Shown here piece after piece: positions 45,209 to 57,714 of a stretch of DNA of 64,000 nucleotides (positions are counted from its first letter, which is position 1; every line of letters begins with the position of its first letter). The notes beneath the pieces were generated by a model. That model was not told where the DNA came from, made no database searches, and worked only from the letters and a program-made list of their open reading frames with translations. Source of the DNA: Synaphobranchus kaupii (Eukaryota > Chordata > Actinopteri > Anguilliformes > Synaphobranchidae); the NCBI GenBank assembly GCA_029718625.1, contig CM056389.1:11798880-11862879 (forward strand). The letters are read 5' to 3'. A program made the translations under genes and the position numbers.

Positions 45209-48200
45209 TTATATTCATAATGTATATGATAACTAGGTTAGTTCATTAATCTTACATGCAATGGGACAACGCCAACGCTCGTCGATGGTGTTTATCGGTG
45301 ACATCGGTAATCAGCTGGTGCAGTTTCTCCAGTGGTAGCTTAACTTAGACTTTAATTGACCTTGTCGTAATCAGTTCTAATTTCTACATACTTTTACTTC
45401 TTGCAATACCACTTTTTCCAAAAACATGTCAATTACCCGGGTATTTATTTTATTTTTTTAGAGTAGGCTATTTAGGAAAGAGCCAATGCGGCCATTGTTT
45501 ACAGTGTAAAGTTTGGAGATGAAATCAATTGTTTGTCCGAGTTTGGAACACTAACGACAAGGGGCGGGACTTGGCGATAGGTCAATTGAGTCCCTTTACC
45601 AGGTGATGCATTCAGCGTTCAAGCTACATGTACAGCAATCCAAGCGAACTGTGAACTGGCTGGTGTCAAACATCTACCGATTATTCCGAGTGAAACGCCC
45701 CATACATTTACTAAGCAAGCCCCTCATTACAGCCATGTGGAGGCTGGTTGTATTATAATATGAAATCAGAATGTTTGCAGGACATCCAGTAATCCCATGC
45801 TCAGTCAGCCGAAGCCTGTTGCTCAGGTTCTGCATATGCTGTTGCGTGACAGGTTATGTTCACTTTAGTGAAAAAAAAAAGAGTCTACATACTGTCATTC
45901 ACCATCCAGGATATGGGAAAAGGCCTTACCTATAATGAGAGAGAGAGAGAGATAGAGAATTAAGATTAAGGTGTGATGCAATACAAGTCAGTTTACGTTA
46001 AACAAATGCACTTGATCCTGTTGAAGGGACGCTTGCTTACTGTCTAAACAAATTTCAGAAGTTATTTTAATCAGCTCACCTCAATATGACGGCATGACAG
46101 TACCCCCCCCCCTCCCCACCCCTTCTAATTAAAATCCAGACCCCCATATAAACCGATAAACCCATTCCATAATGAATTAAAAGAGAATTAATTTCAATAA
46201 TCATTTCCTGGCCCTTAGAGATGCAGTTTATTAATAAATCAAGGGCTTCTCAATAGCCAGCCCCTTGTCGCTTTCAAAGAGAAAGGTCACATTTAAATTT
46301 CACAGTCGTTTCTCACGTCTGACCGCCGATCCGGGGGGGGGGGGGTGGAGAGGCTTTGAAGACTTAACCCGGCTGTTTACTGATTAAGACAGATACGCGC
46401 GCACTCCGCCAGTCGCCTGCGCGCACGATGACATAATGGGAGTGTTATTACCGTGCCTTTAGCGCACTCAAGGTGAGAGCCCCGCATCGCTAATGCCGCC
46501 GCCACTAAGCCGACAGTACGAGACGCGTTCCCTCAGGAGCCTTTTCAAATTAAAAATAATAAACAGCGGGAACACTGCGGCTGAGGGATCTTCGAGCCGG
46601 CGCGCACCTCCGGCAACATTTGTTTGTAGCCACAGGCACTTCACCGGGAGGGTTCCCCAGTTCAAATCCTAGGTGAGTGGGTTAATTGTCCCAAAGTGTT
46701 TTGGTACTGGATCAAAAAGGCGAAGGCAAAGGCACAAGGTGGCAAGTGCAAGCACAAGCACGAGGCGTAACTATATCTGTTACTCCACGCATGTCCGTCT
46801 TGTTCTAGCATTCTGGGCTTGTTGCAGATACCTGCCGGGGGACTAAGGATGCAAATTAGCCGACTGCTGACTAACTCCGGTACAACGCATCAAAGTTTAT
46901 TCCCTGAATTTCTATGTTAAATGCTGCCCATTTTGAAATGAAATGAACCAAAGGAAGGAAAGTACAATCAAATGAAAAAGGTCCCAGCTGAGTAAATAAC
47001 CAATATAAATTCAGAGACGTGCGTGAGTTCCAACTACGACCTTTACAGGGGGAAAAAGAGCGTCCGATGGGCGTTGTGTGAATCACTGATGCCCTGTCTC
47101 AGTTTGCCATATGGGCTCACAGTGCCATCCAGCTCCAGGTTAATTATCGGGTATTTGAGGAGACTGCAGTTGACTGATGTTTCTAGTTCACAGGAGTCCA
47201 GCCTTCCCCTTCCTAATCTGTATCATCAACCACAGGGGCATTTTAGTGCACCCCCCCCCCCCCCCCCCTCCCCCTCCCCCCTCCCCCACACCCACAACCA
47301 CACCCCCTCTGCAGGCATGAAAGAGGTATAGTTTAAAAGCTTAAGGATATCAACACTCCCCGGCCCCCATTTCAAAAAAATACTGTGCAAGAGATAATAA
47401 TTAACTCAAGATTGACATCACCCCCCCCCCCCCCAAAAAAAAAAAATATCGCCGGCAAGCGCTACTACCGACTTTAAAGCGGTTCTCTGTGTAAACCCAG
47501 CTATCTTCTGCGAGAGCGAGGTGTTATCTCCCCAACAAAGTTGACGGTTGTTATTCATCAAGAAAGAAGTACTTTATTCATCCAGCAGCGGGAACGTCTC
47601 CCCTGAGTGGTACTCTTTCCCCAGTCAAAATGCACCTGCCTGACACTTTCTTTCTACAGCGGAAACATTAGCTGTCATTTCCACCAAGAGGATCTTCCCT
47701 CTGTAACCGTTCTGTGCTGCAGTTCAAATATACCGTGCCAACCGACAAATGTTCCCCCCCTTTTTCCCCCGTTTGGCTCTTCCCATATTCCCAGGATGAC
47801 TCTCATATTTGATTTTATCGTACTTTATTTGTCAAGCTCGGCTTTTACTAGAACTCAACCCAGGAAAGCTTGGCAGAGCCTGCTATTAATTTGAAATCAG
47901 TTTGGTTATAGCATTTCCTTGATATTTTAGTTGTGGAAAGGTCAGTGTCAAAGTTGCAGGAGCACAGCTGCAGTCCTATTTTCCCCCTGGCTGATAAAAA
48001 CCACTGCTGCTGGGAAACATATTTTAAAAGTCTGCGCAAGAAAAGGCAGGTTTGGTACCGAGTTCCTATTACAGCACAGTTTATCAGCAGTTAAAAAGTG
48101 TGAGCCAGAAAAGGCAGGTTTGGTACCGAGTTCATATTATAGCAGTTTATCAGCAGTTAACAAGTTTGGTTTAGGGACTTATTATCTGCAGCTACTGATA

Positions 48201-49034
48201 ACTGTAACCTGCTCTGTATCTCTAACCATTTTTTTTTTCCTTCTCAGACATGATTGCGTAAAGGTATATACTGTATGAATAGCCTTCATATTGACTTTAT
48301 CTTATTGACAAACTGAAACAAGCAACAAGGAACCAATGAAAATAGCCAACCAAAAAGAAATGTAAGGCTCCAGGTGATCTCCCACGAAAGAAGGAATGGT
48401 ATTTTCAGCACACAGCACTAGAAATAAAATAATAAAATAAAATAAGCAACTCCCGATAAAAAGCTAATGAGGCCAGTTCTAATATTAGGAGCCTTTTGCT
48501 GAAGATTGAGTTGCCACAGCCTTCCCAGATAACGGGGTTGAGAGGACCTCAGTTTCTATTAGAATATCTACAGCTAAGAGGGAGATCTATTAAAGCCGTT
48601 ATTGTCTCGCATATTCTAATTACTCCTGGTTGCTCTGCGCCCTTCTTGGCAAATCCACTGCTAATTGGATCTGCTCGGGGCAGACTTAGAAGCTCCTGAA
48701 CCCGCTCCAATAGAGAATTTGGGCCGGTACCTCTGCGTTTTCCAGGCCGACGGTTTGCCTTCTTCCTCTGGCTAAATGTTGCTTTAGCTCATTTTCTCAC
48801 TTCTGATCAGGGGGGTTTCCCCAAATTTTTGAGGAGCCAGCCAGGTGAGTAGTCAGTAGGGTGTTGGCGGCGGGGAGATGAAATGTTCCGATGACGTCAT
48901 TTTTGCACAATTAATTAGCGAACCTTAAATGTATGTCTAAAAGTAGCCGGCCAATCAGAGGTGTGTAGTCGGCCATTTAGCCTACAGATTTATTTTGGAA
49001 TGAGATATACTTTTGGCCATGTAGCGCATCTGGT
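45209..49034. other. Gene-free DNA
   Basis: No gene. G run 46333-46346; C-rich runs 47251-47288 and 47420-47434. 46370-46670 is CpG-rich with no exon. 48460-48700 is unique-looking AT-rich DNA that could be regulatory. Confidence 0.5.
48026..48161 (+). repeat. 68-bp tandem duplication
   Basis: GAAAAGGCAGGTTTGGTACC starts at 48040 and again at 48108; both are followed by GAGTTC then ATTA and TTATCAGCAGTTAA. Small gaps separate the copies, so it is not recent. Confidence 0.9.
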
Positions 49035-49150
49035 CGTTGGCTGTGCTTGCAGCAAACGGAAGGGTTGGCTGTATCTCAATGGCAGCATTGGCACACAGGG
49101 CCATACTACCGTCAGCGTCAATCACCACCTGAATGGAAGCTGACTAGCAG
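49035..49150. repeat. Diverged repeat, copy A
   Basis: Shares order of words with 52797-52900: GTTGGCTGTGCTTGCA, GTATCTCAATG, CACTGGC or CATTGGC, ATACT(A/G)(C)GTCAGC, TCAATCA and CTGACTA. Both copies sit just upstream of CT-rich tracts. Family unknown. Confidence 0.65.
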
Positions 49151-49194
49151 GTAATTTCACTGCCTCTCCGCTCTCTCACTGTTTTTTATCTGTT

Positions 49195-49440
49195 CTGTTG
49201 CTTTCTTCCTCCCTTTCTCTACCTCTCTCACCTATGCCCCCTCCCCCCACTCTCTGCCTCTTCTTCTTTGTCTCCTGCTATCTCCCTCTCTTTCTTTATC
49301 TCTCTCAGCCTAGAAAGTATTCCCTCTTTTTCTTCATTCATCTTCCTTTATCTGTCTCTCTCTCCCTCTCTCCTCTCTCTCACTCCCTCCCTCTTTCTCT
49401 CTCATTATCTATCCCTCTCTCTCTCTCTCTCAGCACTCTC
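49195..49440. repeat. Imperfect CT-rich tract
   Basis: TCTCTCCCTC-type repeats with many interruptions. Ser/Leu-rich frames are artefacts. Confidence 0.9.
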
Positions 49441-51276
49441 ACAGGTCACTGCGCTGATAATGGAGTAGGCTATAGCCTGGGGTCAGTGCAACGTTGACCC
49501 CGATACACTGCGGCGCATTGATAACTCATCATTAACTGCATCATTACGGAGTGCGGAACAGGCAAGTGGAATGGCTTTCACTCCCATAATTGTCAATGGC
49601 ACAGATGAATAGACAAATAAAAAACATGCTAAATGCGTAATTGGTTACAGCTCCACAATTTGGATGTGTGCTCCTTTCAATTCCACTGATAAAGATCCAG
49701 CTCCCTGCTGCTTCCACTTTATTGACAGGGTCTTCTTTAAGTTCTGGCAGACTTTATCTCCTCAGAACGCCTGCCAGGAGGGAAGCTTTTATTTATTTTT
49801 TCCCCTCATCATTTCAGGTCAGGCGGTCTGGTTAATCAGTCATGGTGCTATTGGATTTTCACCAACCTTTACGGCCTTGGGTCTGCTCAGCCTCGTCCTT
49901 GTTAGCCTGCACGGCTAAACTAAGGGAAACAACTCGGTCGGCTAAACGGGCGATGTAAAAAAAGAGAAAAAATAGAAGGGAAAAAAAAGGAATAAAAAGC
50001 CTCCTGTCGGCGTGCCGTAAAACACTGTGACACAAATGCAATGCATCACAATGGAAACTGAAATTCGATACATAACTAAAGGCTTTGCGGTCCCACAGCA
50101 CCCTGACGACATATAGCGGCGCGGCGTTTGATGTAATGTTCTCCCTGAATGGCGCCCTGTAACACGATCCATAATGTTCCTGAGCACAGACTGAAAGTAA
50201 TAAAACTCAATAGGCCTTTTATTTATAAAGTTTTACTTTAACTTTAGCCACTTGTTCAACATCTGTAACCCCGGAACCCAACGTTTTTTTAATAAAAATA
50301 GAAAACCGCTCGTAATGGCTTGGGAACTCATGAAATCAGCATAAAAATGTAGTGTCATTTTTCTAATCTTTGAGCCGTCGCTCTCTCATACCCTCTTTGA
50401 GACTAATGGGCAAATACAGTAAAGGAGATTTTTCAATAGTTTCATCAATGGTTAAAAAAAAGTTAAAATACACCTTTTTCAGCATTTCCTCTGGAGGACA
50501 AATCCTTGGAAGGGAGGAAATTAATGGAAAAAGGAGGGAACAAAATAAAACGTCTCACGGCACATTAGTTGGATTACAACCACAAGGAGGCCGAGGCTGT
50601 GGAGGAAATCACAATCAAACAGAACAGGGGACCGCCAAACACAAATAAAGCGAAATAAATAAGGTGAAGATGTCTATTCGAGTGGAACAAGGTCGACACA
50701 AAGGCCTGTGCTCGTTGTGCAAGCGAATGGCGGTATTGATAAGACGAGCCAGAGGTAGCTCAGGCAAAATAATGAAGTGTATCTGTCCGTGATCGATTTG
50801 CCTTTGTTAATTGGGTCAAATGTACCAAGAGTGATAGCGGCTCGTTTTGTGAAAGAGGCTGTCGGCTGGCGGAAAGGACTTGGCAAGCCAACAAGGCTAC
50901 ACGGCCTTCAAACAAGGAACTGTCCTAATCTGATACCTGCTACCTGATCTTTGCTATTCAACGGGGTACTATCCAAAGGAGTGTATATCTTACAACCCCT
51001 GGACCTGACCGCAAAGTGTTAGTATTAGGGTTATAATAGACGCTGCTGAGCCAGTCGTTAAATATAAATGTCTCGTAAGTGAGAGAAGGGCCGTACGAAA
51101 TATCTGTAATATTTAAAATCACAAGAATAAGGCCTGGATGCAATCAATATCCTTCCTTGGTATTTCTATACACAGACAGTTGTCAATGTGTGGGAAAGCT
51201 AGGCTCGGCGATATAGCAGAGTTCAATATCCTTGAGGCATTCAAGTCAAGGCTTGATACAGTGGTGGATACTATAG
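49441..51276. other. Gene-free, unique-looking DNA
   Basis: No gene. 49500-49930 and 50470-50660 have low repeat content and no frame of note. A-rich run at 49967-49995. Confidence 0.45.
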
Positions 51277-51465
51277 ATGAAGGGTGTCAATCCCAGGGGG
51301 CCGCAGTGTTGTGGGTTTTCGTGATTTCCTTTCAATAAGCTGGCCGGAAATTAAGGCCTCGAGAACAAGGTGTATGGACTTTTTACCCAATGAATGACCT
51401 AAAAATAACCCTGGTGCCGAGCCGACCCCAAACTCCAGCTGACACTCCAGTCTTTCAGCCACTAA
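51277..51465. mobile_element. Small dispersed fish repeat
   Basis: Contains GGGTGTCAATCCCAGGGGGC, GTTTTCGTGATTTCCTTTCA and GAGAACAAGGTGTATGGACT, familiar from a short repeat in many teleosts (memory). A GACACTCC word near 51442 may be the opposite terminus. No coding capacity. Confidence 0.5.
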
Positions 51466-52008
51466 CCTCAAGTAGGCGTGCCATTTCCCTGGGGACTGAG
51501 GTACAGAGCCACTAAATTACAAGCCTGGGTGGGGCTTGTTCTCATCATTATGTATGCTAATGTCCTTAAAGTACAGTCATGACGTATTTTTGTAGGCCAA
51601 TTTGGAGGTTTCTTCCAGGCATGGAACAGTTTTTTGAGCCTGCCGTCCTTCCACGTTCAACTAGGCCCCAGGGAATGCTTTGTAGCCTATTTGCTACCTC
51701 CTGAACCAAAGCAAAATACCAGAGCTGCCAAGACTGCTTATATACATACGCGTGGCTTGTCCTTTCTGATGTCGCAGGTTGTGTTTATTTTTTGGGTTGC
51801 TTTTAAAAAATCTGGTCGCTACTATTGTTCAATACATTAGCTAGCTTATCAATTCAGATGTTAATTGAGCTATTCCACCCCCTCCCGTCCACAATCGCCC
51901 CTACTCCCCCATTTGTTTGGGCGTGTTTTTGACGGGACGTTGATTAACTTTGTCTCCCGAGTCTGATTTGGCAACACTGCCATGTTTGGCAATGCTGGGT
52001 TAGCTAGC
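51466..52008. other. Gene-free DNA
   Basis: No gene recognised. Confidence 0.45.
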
Positions 52009-52620
52009 TAAACGATAGCTCATGGCAAGTCGTTTTAACATTTAGGTAGCAAGCTAGCGATAGCTCATGAAAAAAAAAAAAGCTTCACGACCGCAAGACC
52101 GCTGCGCAACCGCTCCGCTTCAGCCCCAGGTTTAAATATATAGACAGATATATAGATATGGGTGCAGAAATGGAAGGGCCACACGCTTCCGCTCCGCTTG
52201 CCAAAATTCTCTCCTGGTGTAAAATGGCCTTGAATTGCCATGAGCGGTGCGCACCACTTATGAGAGCGTAGCAACTCTGGGCAGCACAAAATGTCTCTAC
52301 ATTGAAATCAAAGGTGAGTTTTGCGCAACACTGTTCCTGCACAGTGTGAACACGGCTTTACTCAACTTCCATAGCTACCTTAAATTAGTCCGAACTAGCT
52401 TCCCAATGTCCTAGCTGGCTGGCTATATGAGTTAAGTTAGCTAGCTACTGCGATTGCCTAGCTACTAGCCAGCTGTTCCAATAGTAGCTACGTCCTAGCT
52501 AGTTTAACTAGAGCCACAAACGACAGCTAATTGTGGTAGATAGCTGAGTCATACATGGGCAGCTAGCTAGGAAAATAGGCAGCTACTTGGGACTAATAAG
52601 GAAGCTAGCTATGACTTAAT
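52009..52620. repeat. AGCT/TAGCTA-rich region
   Basis: Very frequent AGCT: about sixteen in 52365-52615, where chance gives about one. A diverged duplicate, GATAGCTCATG, occurs at 52013-52023 and 52059-52069. The central part (52080-52360) lacks the enrichment. No coding frame. Confidence 0.6.
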
Positions 52621-52796
52621 CCAAGACCAGGGGTAAAAAGAGTCACTCTTCTGCTAATTGAGGTAATTATGAAAAAAAAGGCACCTGGTCCGATATCTAA
52701 ATAGTGAATATGCCACATGCAAAAGAAAACTGTTCAAGTGTGCATTCAAGTACTGTAGCTGTGACGACGCCATAACGATCAGAGACATATCTGCCT

Positions 52797-52900
52797 GTTG
52801 GCTGTGCTTGCATCCCGTATCTCAATGAGAGAGCACTGGCAAACAGGATGATACTGTCAGCTTCAATCATCCGCCCAAGAAATGAAACCTGACTACTTGG
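52797..52900. repeat. Diverged repeat, copy B
   Basis: Matches 49035-49150 with a 12-base or larger gap after TGCATCCC. Followed within 80 bp by a CT tract, as is copy A. Confidence 0.65.
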
Positions 52901-52970
52901 TCACTTGATGGCTGCCATCTGGCCTCTCCCTCCCCCTCTCTCTCGATTTTCCTCTTTCCTTTCATCTCCA

Positions 52971-52976
<6 letters not shown>

Positions 52977-53051
<75 letters not shown>

Positions 53052-53118
53052 ACACACTCTCTTCTCTCTCTCTCTTCTCTCTTCTCTCTCTCTCTCTCTC
53101 CCTCTCTCACTGTGACTC
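52977..53118. repeat. (CT)n microsatellite
   Basis: Long pure CT tract to about 53050, then CT with CACACA and TTCTC interruptions. Confidence 0.96.
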
Positions 53119-56030
53119 TCTCTCCCCACCCTTGACAGTCTAAATTAGTCTTTCCAAGCTTATGAAGGTGAGATTAGGAGACCCCCCCCCCCCCCCCACC
53201 CCAAATTCTGACAAACTCAAAACGCCGTCAAAAATCAAGGGGTAATCTGCGCTCCATAACAAATTGATTCTTAATAGATTTTCTCTGCAGGGTCCTTATA
53301 TATTTTTTTTTTTGCCGATGACAGCTTGATTAGATGGGACCCGAATGAGAGATGAGCACTTGTGAATAAATTTATATTAATGACTATCATCTTACAGGCA
53401 GGATCTTTGATAATTTTGAAATTGTTTACTTTTCTACAGCAGTTTTGAAAATGGGAAGGGGGCGGGGGTGTCAGTACTCAGTAAGGCATATGAGAATCAA
53501 CAACAGGAAGTGAGCAGTCTCACCAGAATTGTGCGCTTGAGGAGAAATATGTAATCATACACAATTCAAGTTTAAGGGAAAAGATATCATTCAGGCCAAA
53601 TTTTAGCTTTGCCTTTTCTCCAGACGCAAAATGCTCAGAGGAACTTTGATTTATAATGCGTTTAAAGGTCCTGACAAATGAAATCTGCACACCACGGCTG
53701 AAATGGAATAAACACAAATAAGTGTCCCTTCCAATTCTACATGCCTGTTCTGCAACATAGTACACAGTATGCAAACCTGCTGCGGCTTGTCATGAGAGTA
53801 TTAAACATTAAATCCAGTAAAAACAGCAGATACCAGCAGATGAAAGCAAAAACATAGCAAAATAGTGAAAAAGCAAAATAAATGTTTTATGTTTTTTTTT
53901 TTTTTTTTTTTTTTTTTTTCCCTCGATGATTCATTGCTAGTGCCAGAAGTCTGAAATATAAAATGTTTCTCTTTTCTGGTTCCGAACCATGAGAATGGGG
54001 TGAACACAATTTTTGAATGTCGATTTGATATAAGGGAAAATAATTGCTCAATACTGAATGCACTACTGTCCCTGTTCACATGGCAGCTACGTCCAACATT
54101 GTGAAGCTAGGCATTTTCATGTTGTCGTATATTCCAAATGGATGTCTGCTTGAAGCTGGCTGTCATGAATGGAACATTTGAAAATTTATGTATTTATAAT
54201 TCAGAATTCATGTTCATATTTCACATATTCTGAATTCTTAGGTTCACTGCAGTTCCCATTTGTAATTGTGCACTTTAGAGTCAATGTAATATCTCAAAGC
54301 TCTTACATACTTCCCTTTCCACACTAAACCCATATAATTGCTTTGTTGCACCTGAATTCTAAATAAATGTAATCTCTTCAAAAACATTTGCAAGCTGGAC
54401 GGTATCTTTAAAGATTTCACGAATATTGCACGCACTGACTATCGCTGCTGAGGCAGACTTACAATGGGTGGATCTGTGAGACTTAGAGAGGATGAGCACA
54501 GAGGCACAGTCTGGGGTGCCCTTGGATGTGTGGCTCTCCTAAATAATGGCCCTCACACCGCAGACAGGCCTTCGACAGTGTCTGGGGCCCCAAATTAAAA
54601 CAACAAGGGTCAAAGCCAATAATCGGAGACCTGTGTGTGTGCTGGGTGGGGAGGGGGGGAGGGAGAGCGATAGAGAGAGAATGAGACCTTAAAAAGGCCT
54701 TCACACGGCAAAGAGTGCACAACCCATGTAAGTTGCTCGCTCTTGTTTCCGTGGAAACTGAGCCCACACCTGCCGAGGCGTTTGTGAGGGGATGTGGGGG
54801 GCCCCAGAAGCCAACCCTATTTTAAGTCCAGAGATTCACCTGTTAAAACCCACAGCCTTGTTTTCTGCGCCACGGCTAAAATGCTGAGTCACCCTGTTCA
54901 TGGACCAAAGTAAAGTTGAAAAGTTAATGGGGTCAAGGGCGTCTGGGAAGAAAAAGATGCTCAACGGCGCGATAAAGCTGAAGTCAAAAAATAAGAGTGT
55001 GACCATAATATAGCCCCACATTTATCACAGCTTACAGATACTCACTGAGTTTACCACAAACAGACCGAAACACGCCGTTACCACAGAGCAAGAGGGATAA
55101 ATAGCTACGCCTATATCTGCACAAACAGAGCACAGAGATGAAAAGTAGTGTTCCCTCAACTCCAATAAATGCCTATGTGCTACAGTACATTTTAGCCTCA
55201 CTGTTCTCAGTTTTAACTTGGAATTTGTTAACCAGCAGCAGACAACAGAAGACGGAGGGTTTCCATTTCAGAAATATTGGAAAGTCATCCTTCGTGTCAA
55301 CGGCAGGCTTTAATTTCAGTCTTAAATTACCCACTTGTGGTCTTATAGCTCCCAGAGTTCCCTGCAGTTTCCTGGTAAAGGCAATGTGATTTCAAGAAGA
55401 AACCGTCTCCCTTTACTTTTTTATTTCGATTTTTTTTGTCTTTTTGTTTAACCGATTAACTAGCACCGGGCCGTATTCGGGCCTGGAAGTAGTTTAGTTT
55501 ATTTTCATTCATTGCATTTTAAAAATTATTATTATTATTATTTTTTTTTTTTTAACATATATACAATTTGAACTCACGATTCTATATCTATAAACTATTT
55601 TACAATCCCAATGGTATCGCGACAATGGTTCCTTATTTTGTAACATGACACAAAACAGACTCAATCAAAACAATGACTCACTACGTTATATATATTAATT
55701 CCACGGAAATCCACAGATGACACTAATAACGGTAAAATTGGTATCCTTATCCCGGCAAAACAAAATAAAAAAAATCTAACAAATATTTTAGAAAAAAACT
55801 TTGACTTCCACTGTGTTTAAGCTTCTGTTACTTTGTTTCAGTGATACTTAATTCTGACTGTTGGAAAACAAACACCCAAGGGGTTACCTTACAGAAGAGA
55901 CCAATATTATGCCTGTAGTCAAAGATGTTCAAGAACAGTAACCATTTTATTTTTCCGGGCTTGTATTCAAAAAGAAGGTAGTGCTAGAGAGGAGGTTAAG
56001 TCGTTTTCTTCTTCGTTTGTTTTCGCTTCA
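53119..56030. other. Gene-free DNA
   Basis: No gene. C run at 53182-53197; 28 consecutive T at 53892-53919, which together with the A-free flank could be a retroposed poly-A tail on the minus strand, though no matching gene body is seen. GA-rich stretch at 54660-54682. TA/ATT-rich segment at 55528-55560. Confidence 0.5.
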
Positions 56031-56857
56031 GAGTGCATACCTGAGCCTGCAACTGTGACTGAAGCTGACTGCTGGCCAGCCTCCAGACAGAGTGCATACC
56101 TGAGCCTGCAACTGTGACTGAAGCTGACTGCTGGCCAGTCTCCAGACAGAGTGCATACCTGAGCCTGCAACTGTGACTGAAGCTGACTGCTGGCCAGCCT
56201 CCAGACAGAGTGCATACCTGAGCCTGCAACTGTGACTGAAGCTGACTGCTGGCCAGCCTCCAGACAGAGTGCATACCTGAGCCTGCAACTGTGACTGAAG
56301 CTGACTGCTGGCCAGCCTCCAGACAGAGTGCATACCTGAGCCTGCAACTGTGACTGAAGCTGACTGCTGGCCAGCCTCCAGACAGAGTGCATACCTGAGC
56401 CTGCAACTGTGACTGAAGCTGACTGCTGGCCAGCCTCCAGACAGAGTGCATACCTGAGCCTGCAACTGTGACTGAAGCTGACTGCTGGCCAGCCTCCAGA
56501 CAGAGTGCATACCTGAGCCTGCAACTGTGACTGAAGCTGACTGCTGGCCAGCCTCCAGACAGAGTGCATACCTGAGCCTGCAACTGTGACTGAAGCTGAC
56601 TGCTGGCCAGTCTCCAGACAGAGTGCATACCTGAGCCTGCAAACTGTGACTGAAGCTGACTGCTGGCCAGCCTCCAGACAGAGTGCATACCTGAGCCTGC
56701 AACTGTGACTGAAGCTGACTGCTGGCCAGCCTCCAGACAGAGTGCATACCTGAGCCTGCAACTGTGACTGAAGCTGACTGCTGGCCAGTCTCCAGACAGA
56801 GTGCATACCTGAGCCTGCAAGTGTGACTGAAGCTGACTGCTGGCCAGTCTCCAGACA
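56031..56857 (-). repeat. 59-bp minisatellite, 14 copies
   Basis: Unit begins GAGTGCATACCTGAGCCTGC and ends CTGGCCAGCCTCCAGACA on the plus strand. Fourteen head-to-tail copies are present, with almost no variation: CCAGCCTCC changes to CCAGTCTCC in units 2, 10, 13 and 14, unit 11 has one extra A, and unit 14 has CAAGTG. The minus strand has no stop in any frame across the array (312, 279 and 274 codons). As 59 is not a multiple of three, all frames give the same 59-residue repeat in a rotated order. There is no supporting gene context, so it is called a repeat and not a CDS. Confidence 0.97.
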
Positions 56858-57357
56858 GAGGTGGGCAGCCTCCCCCCCTGTGTTGATTTATTTTTGTTTT
56901 GCCCGTGATGCAGCGATATCCCATTTCACTGCCGAAGTGCGGGATTGATGGGCTCCCATCATGCACCTTGACAGAGAGATTTAGAACTGTTGATCAGAGC
57001 TCCTGGAGCAGAGGGAGGTGTCTTATGTGACTGGTTCACAGGCTGGCAGAGCTTGGAGATGAATTACCCCAGAGGTGCGAGCATGGGAGCGTTGGGGCTC
57101 AGAAGGCCGAGTGCTTACACCCTCCGAAATATCACCCCCACCCCTAGTGCCCTTTCCTTGAATTGGCTCTAAGGGGCCAGACTGAAAGGAGGCCCCCTGA
57201 AAGTTTCAAATGCAAGCATATTAAGTAAACACAAAAAATACACACTCTAACATCCTATTATTCGTTCACTTATAAGTCTTAGCAGGTTGTGTCACTATAT
57301 CACGAATGTCCCACTTTTTTTTGTTTGGCTTAGTCTCTCCGTCTCTGCCTCTGTCTC

Positions 57358-57359
<2 letters not shown>
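56858..57359. other. Gene-free DNA
   Basis: No gene recognised. Unique sequence follows the minisatellite, starting GTGGGCAGCC. Confidence 0.45.
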
Positions 57360-57447
<88 letters not shown>

Positions 57448-57497
57448 ACAGACACGCACACTCACACACGCGCACGTGTACACACACACACACACAT
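57360..57497. repeat. (CA)n microsatellite
   Basis: Pure CA for about 80 bases, then CA with GACACGCACACTC and GCGCACGTGTA interruptions. Confidence 0.96.
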
Positions 57498-57679
57498 TTC
57501 CGGAATGTGGACAGGTCACAGTAAGGCCGTCTCAGGCCAATCTTGAGCCAGGCTTCGAATCCACCGCGTCTGCTAGTTGGCTTTTAGGTGCTATTCGTGT
57601 TTCACCATAATGGAACTCTCCAGACCATACAATTATCCGCCAGGCTGGCCCTGCGCTCTCTGCTATTATGACTCGCACA

Positions 57680-57680
<1 letters not shown>

Positions 57681-57713
<33 letters not shown>
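57681..57713. repeat. (TG)n microsatellite
   Basis: About 16 TG units, 180 bp after the CA tract; a second inverted CA/TG pair in this window. Confidence 0.95.

Positions 57714-57714
<1 letters not shown>

Noticed and set aside
46655..46675. B-box-like AGTTCAAATCC
   Set aside because: No A box or tRNA-like sequence upstream, and no SINE body downstream.
53892..53919. Poly-T as the tail of a processed pseudogene on the minus strand
   Set aside because: No recognisable gene body precedes it on the minus strand and no target duplication was seen.
56031..56857. CRISPR array
   Set aside because: The 59-bp units are contiguous with no spacers, and the genome is eukaryotic.
55967..56966. Overlapping minus-strand frames of 274-312 codons taken as genes
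   Set aside because: All three frames are open because of one stop-free tandem unit; no unique coding part or gene signals flank it. Kept as a finding only.
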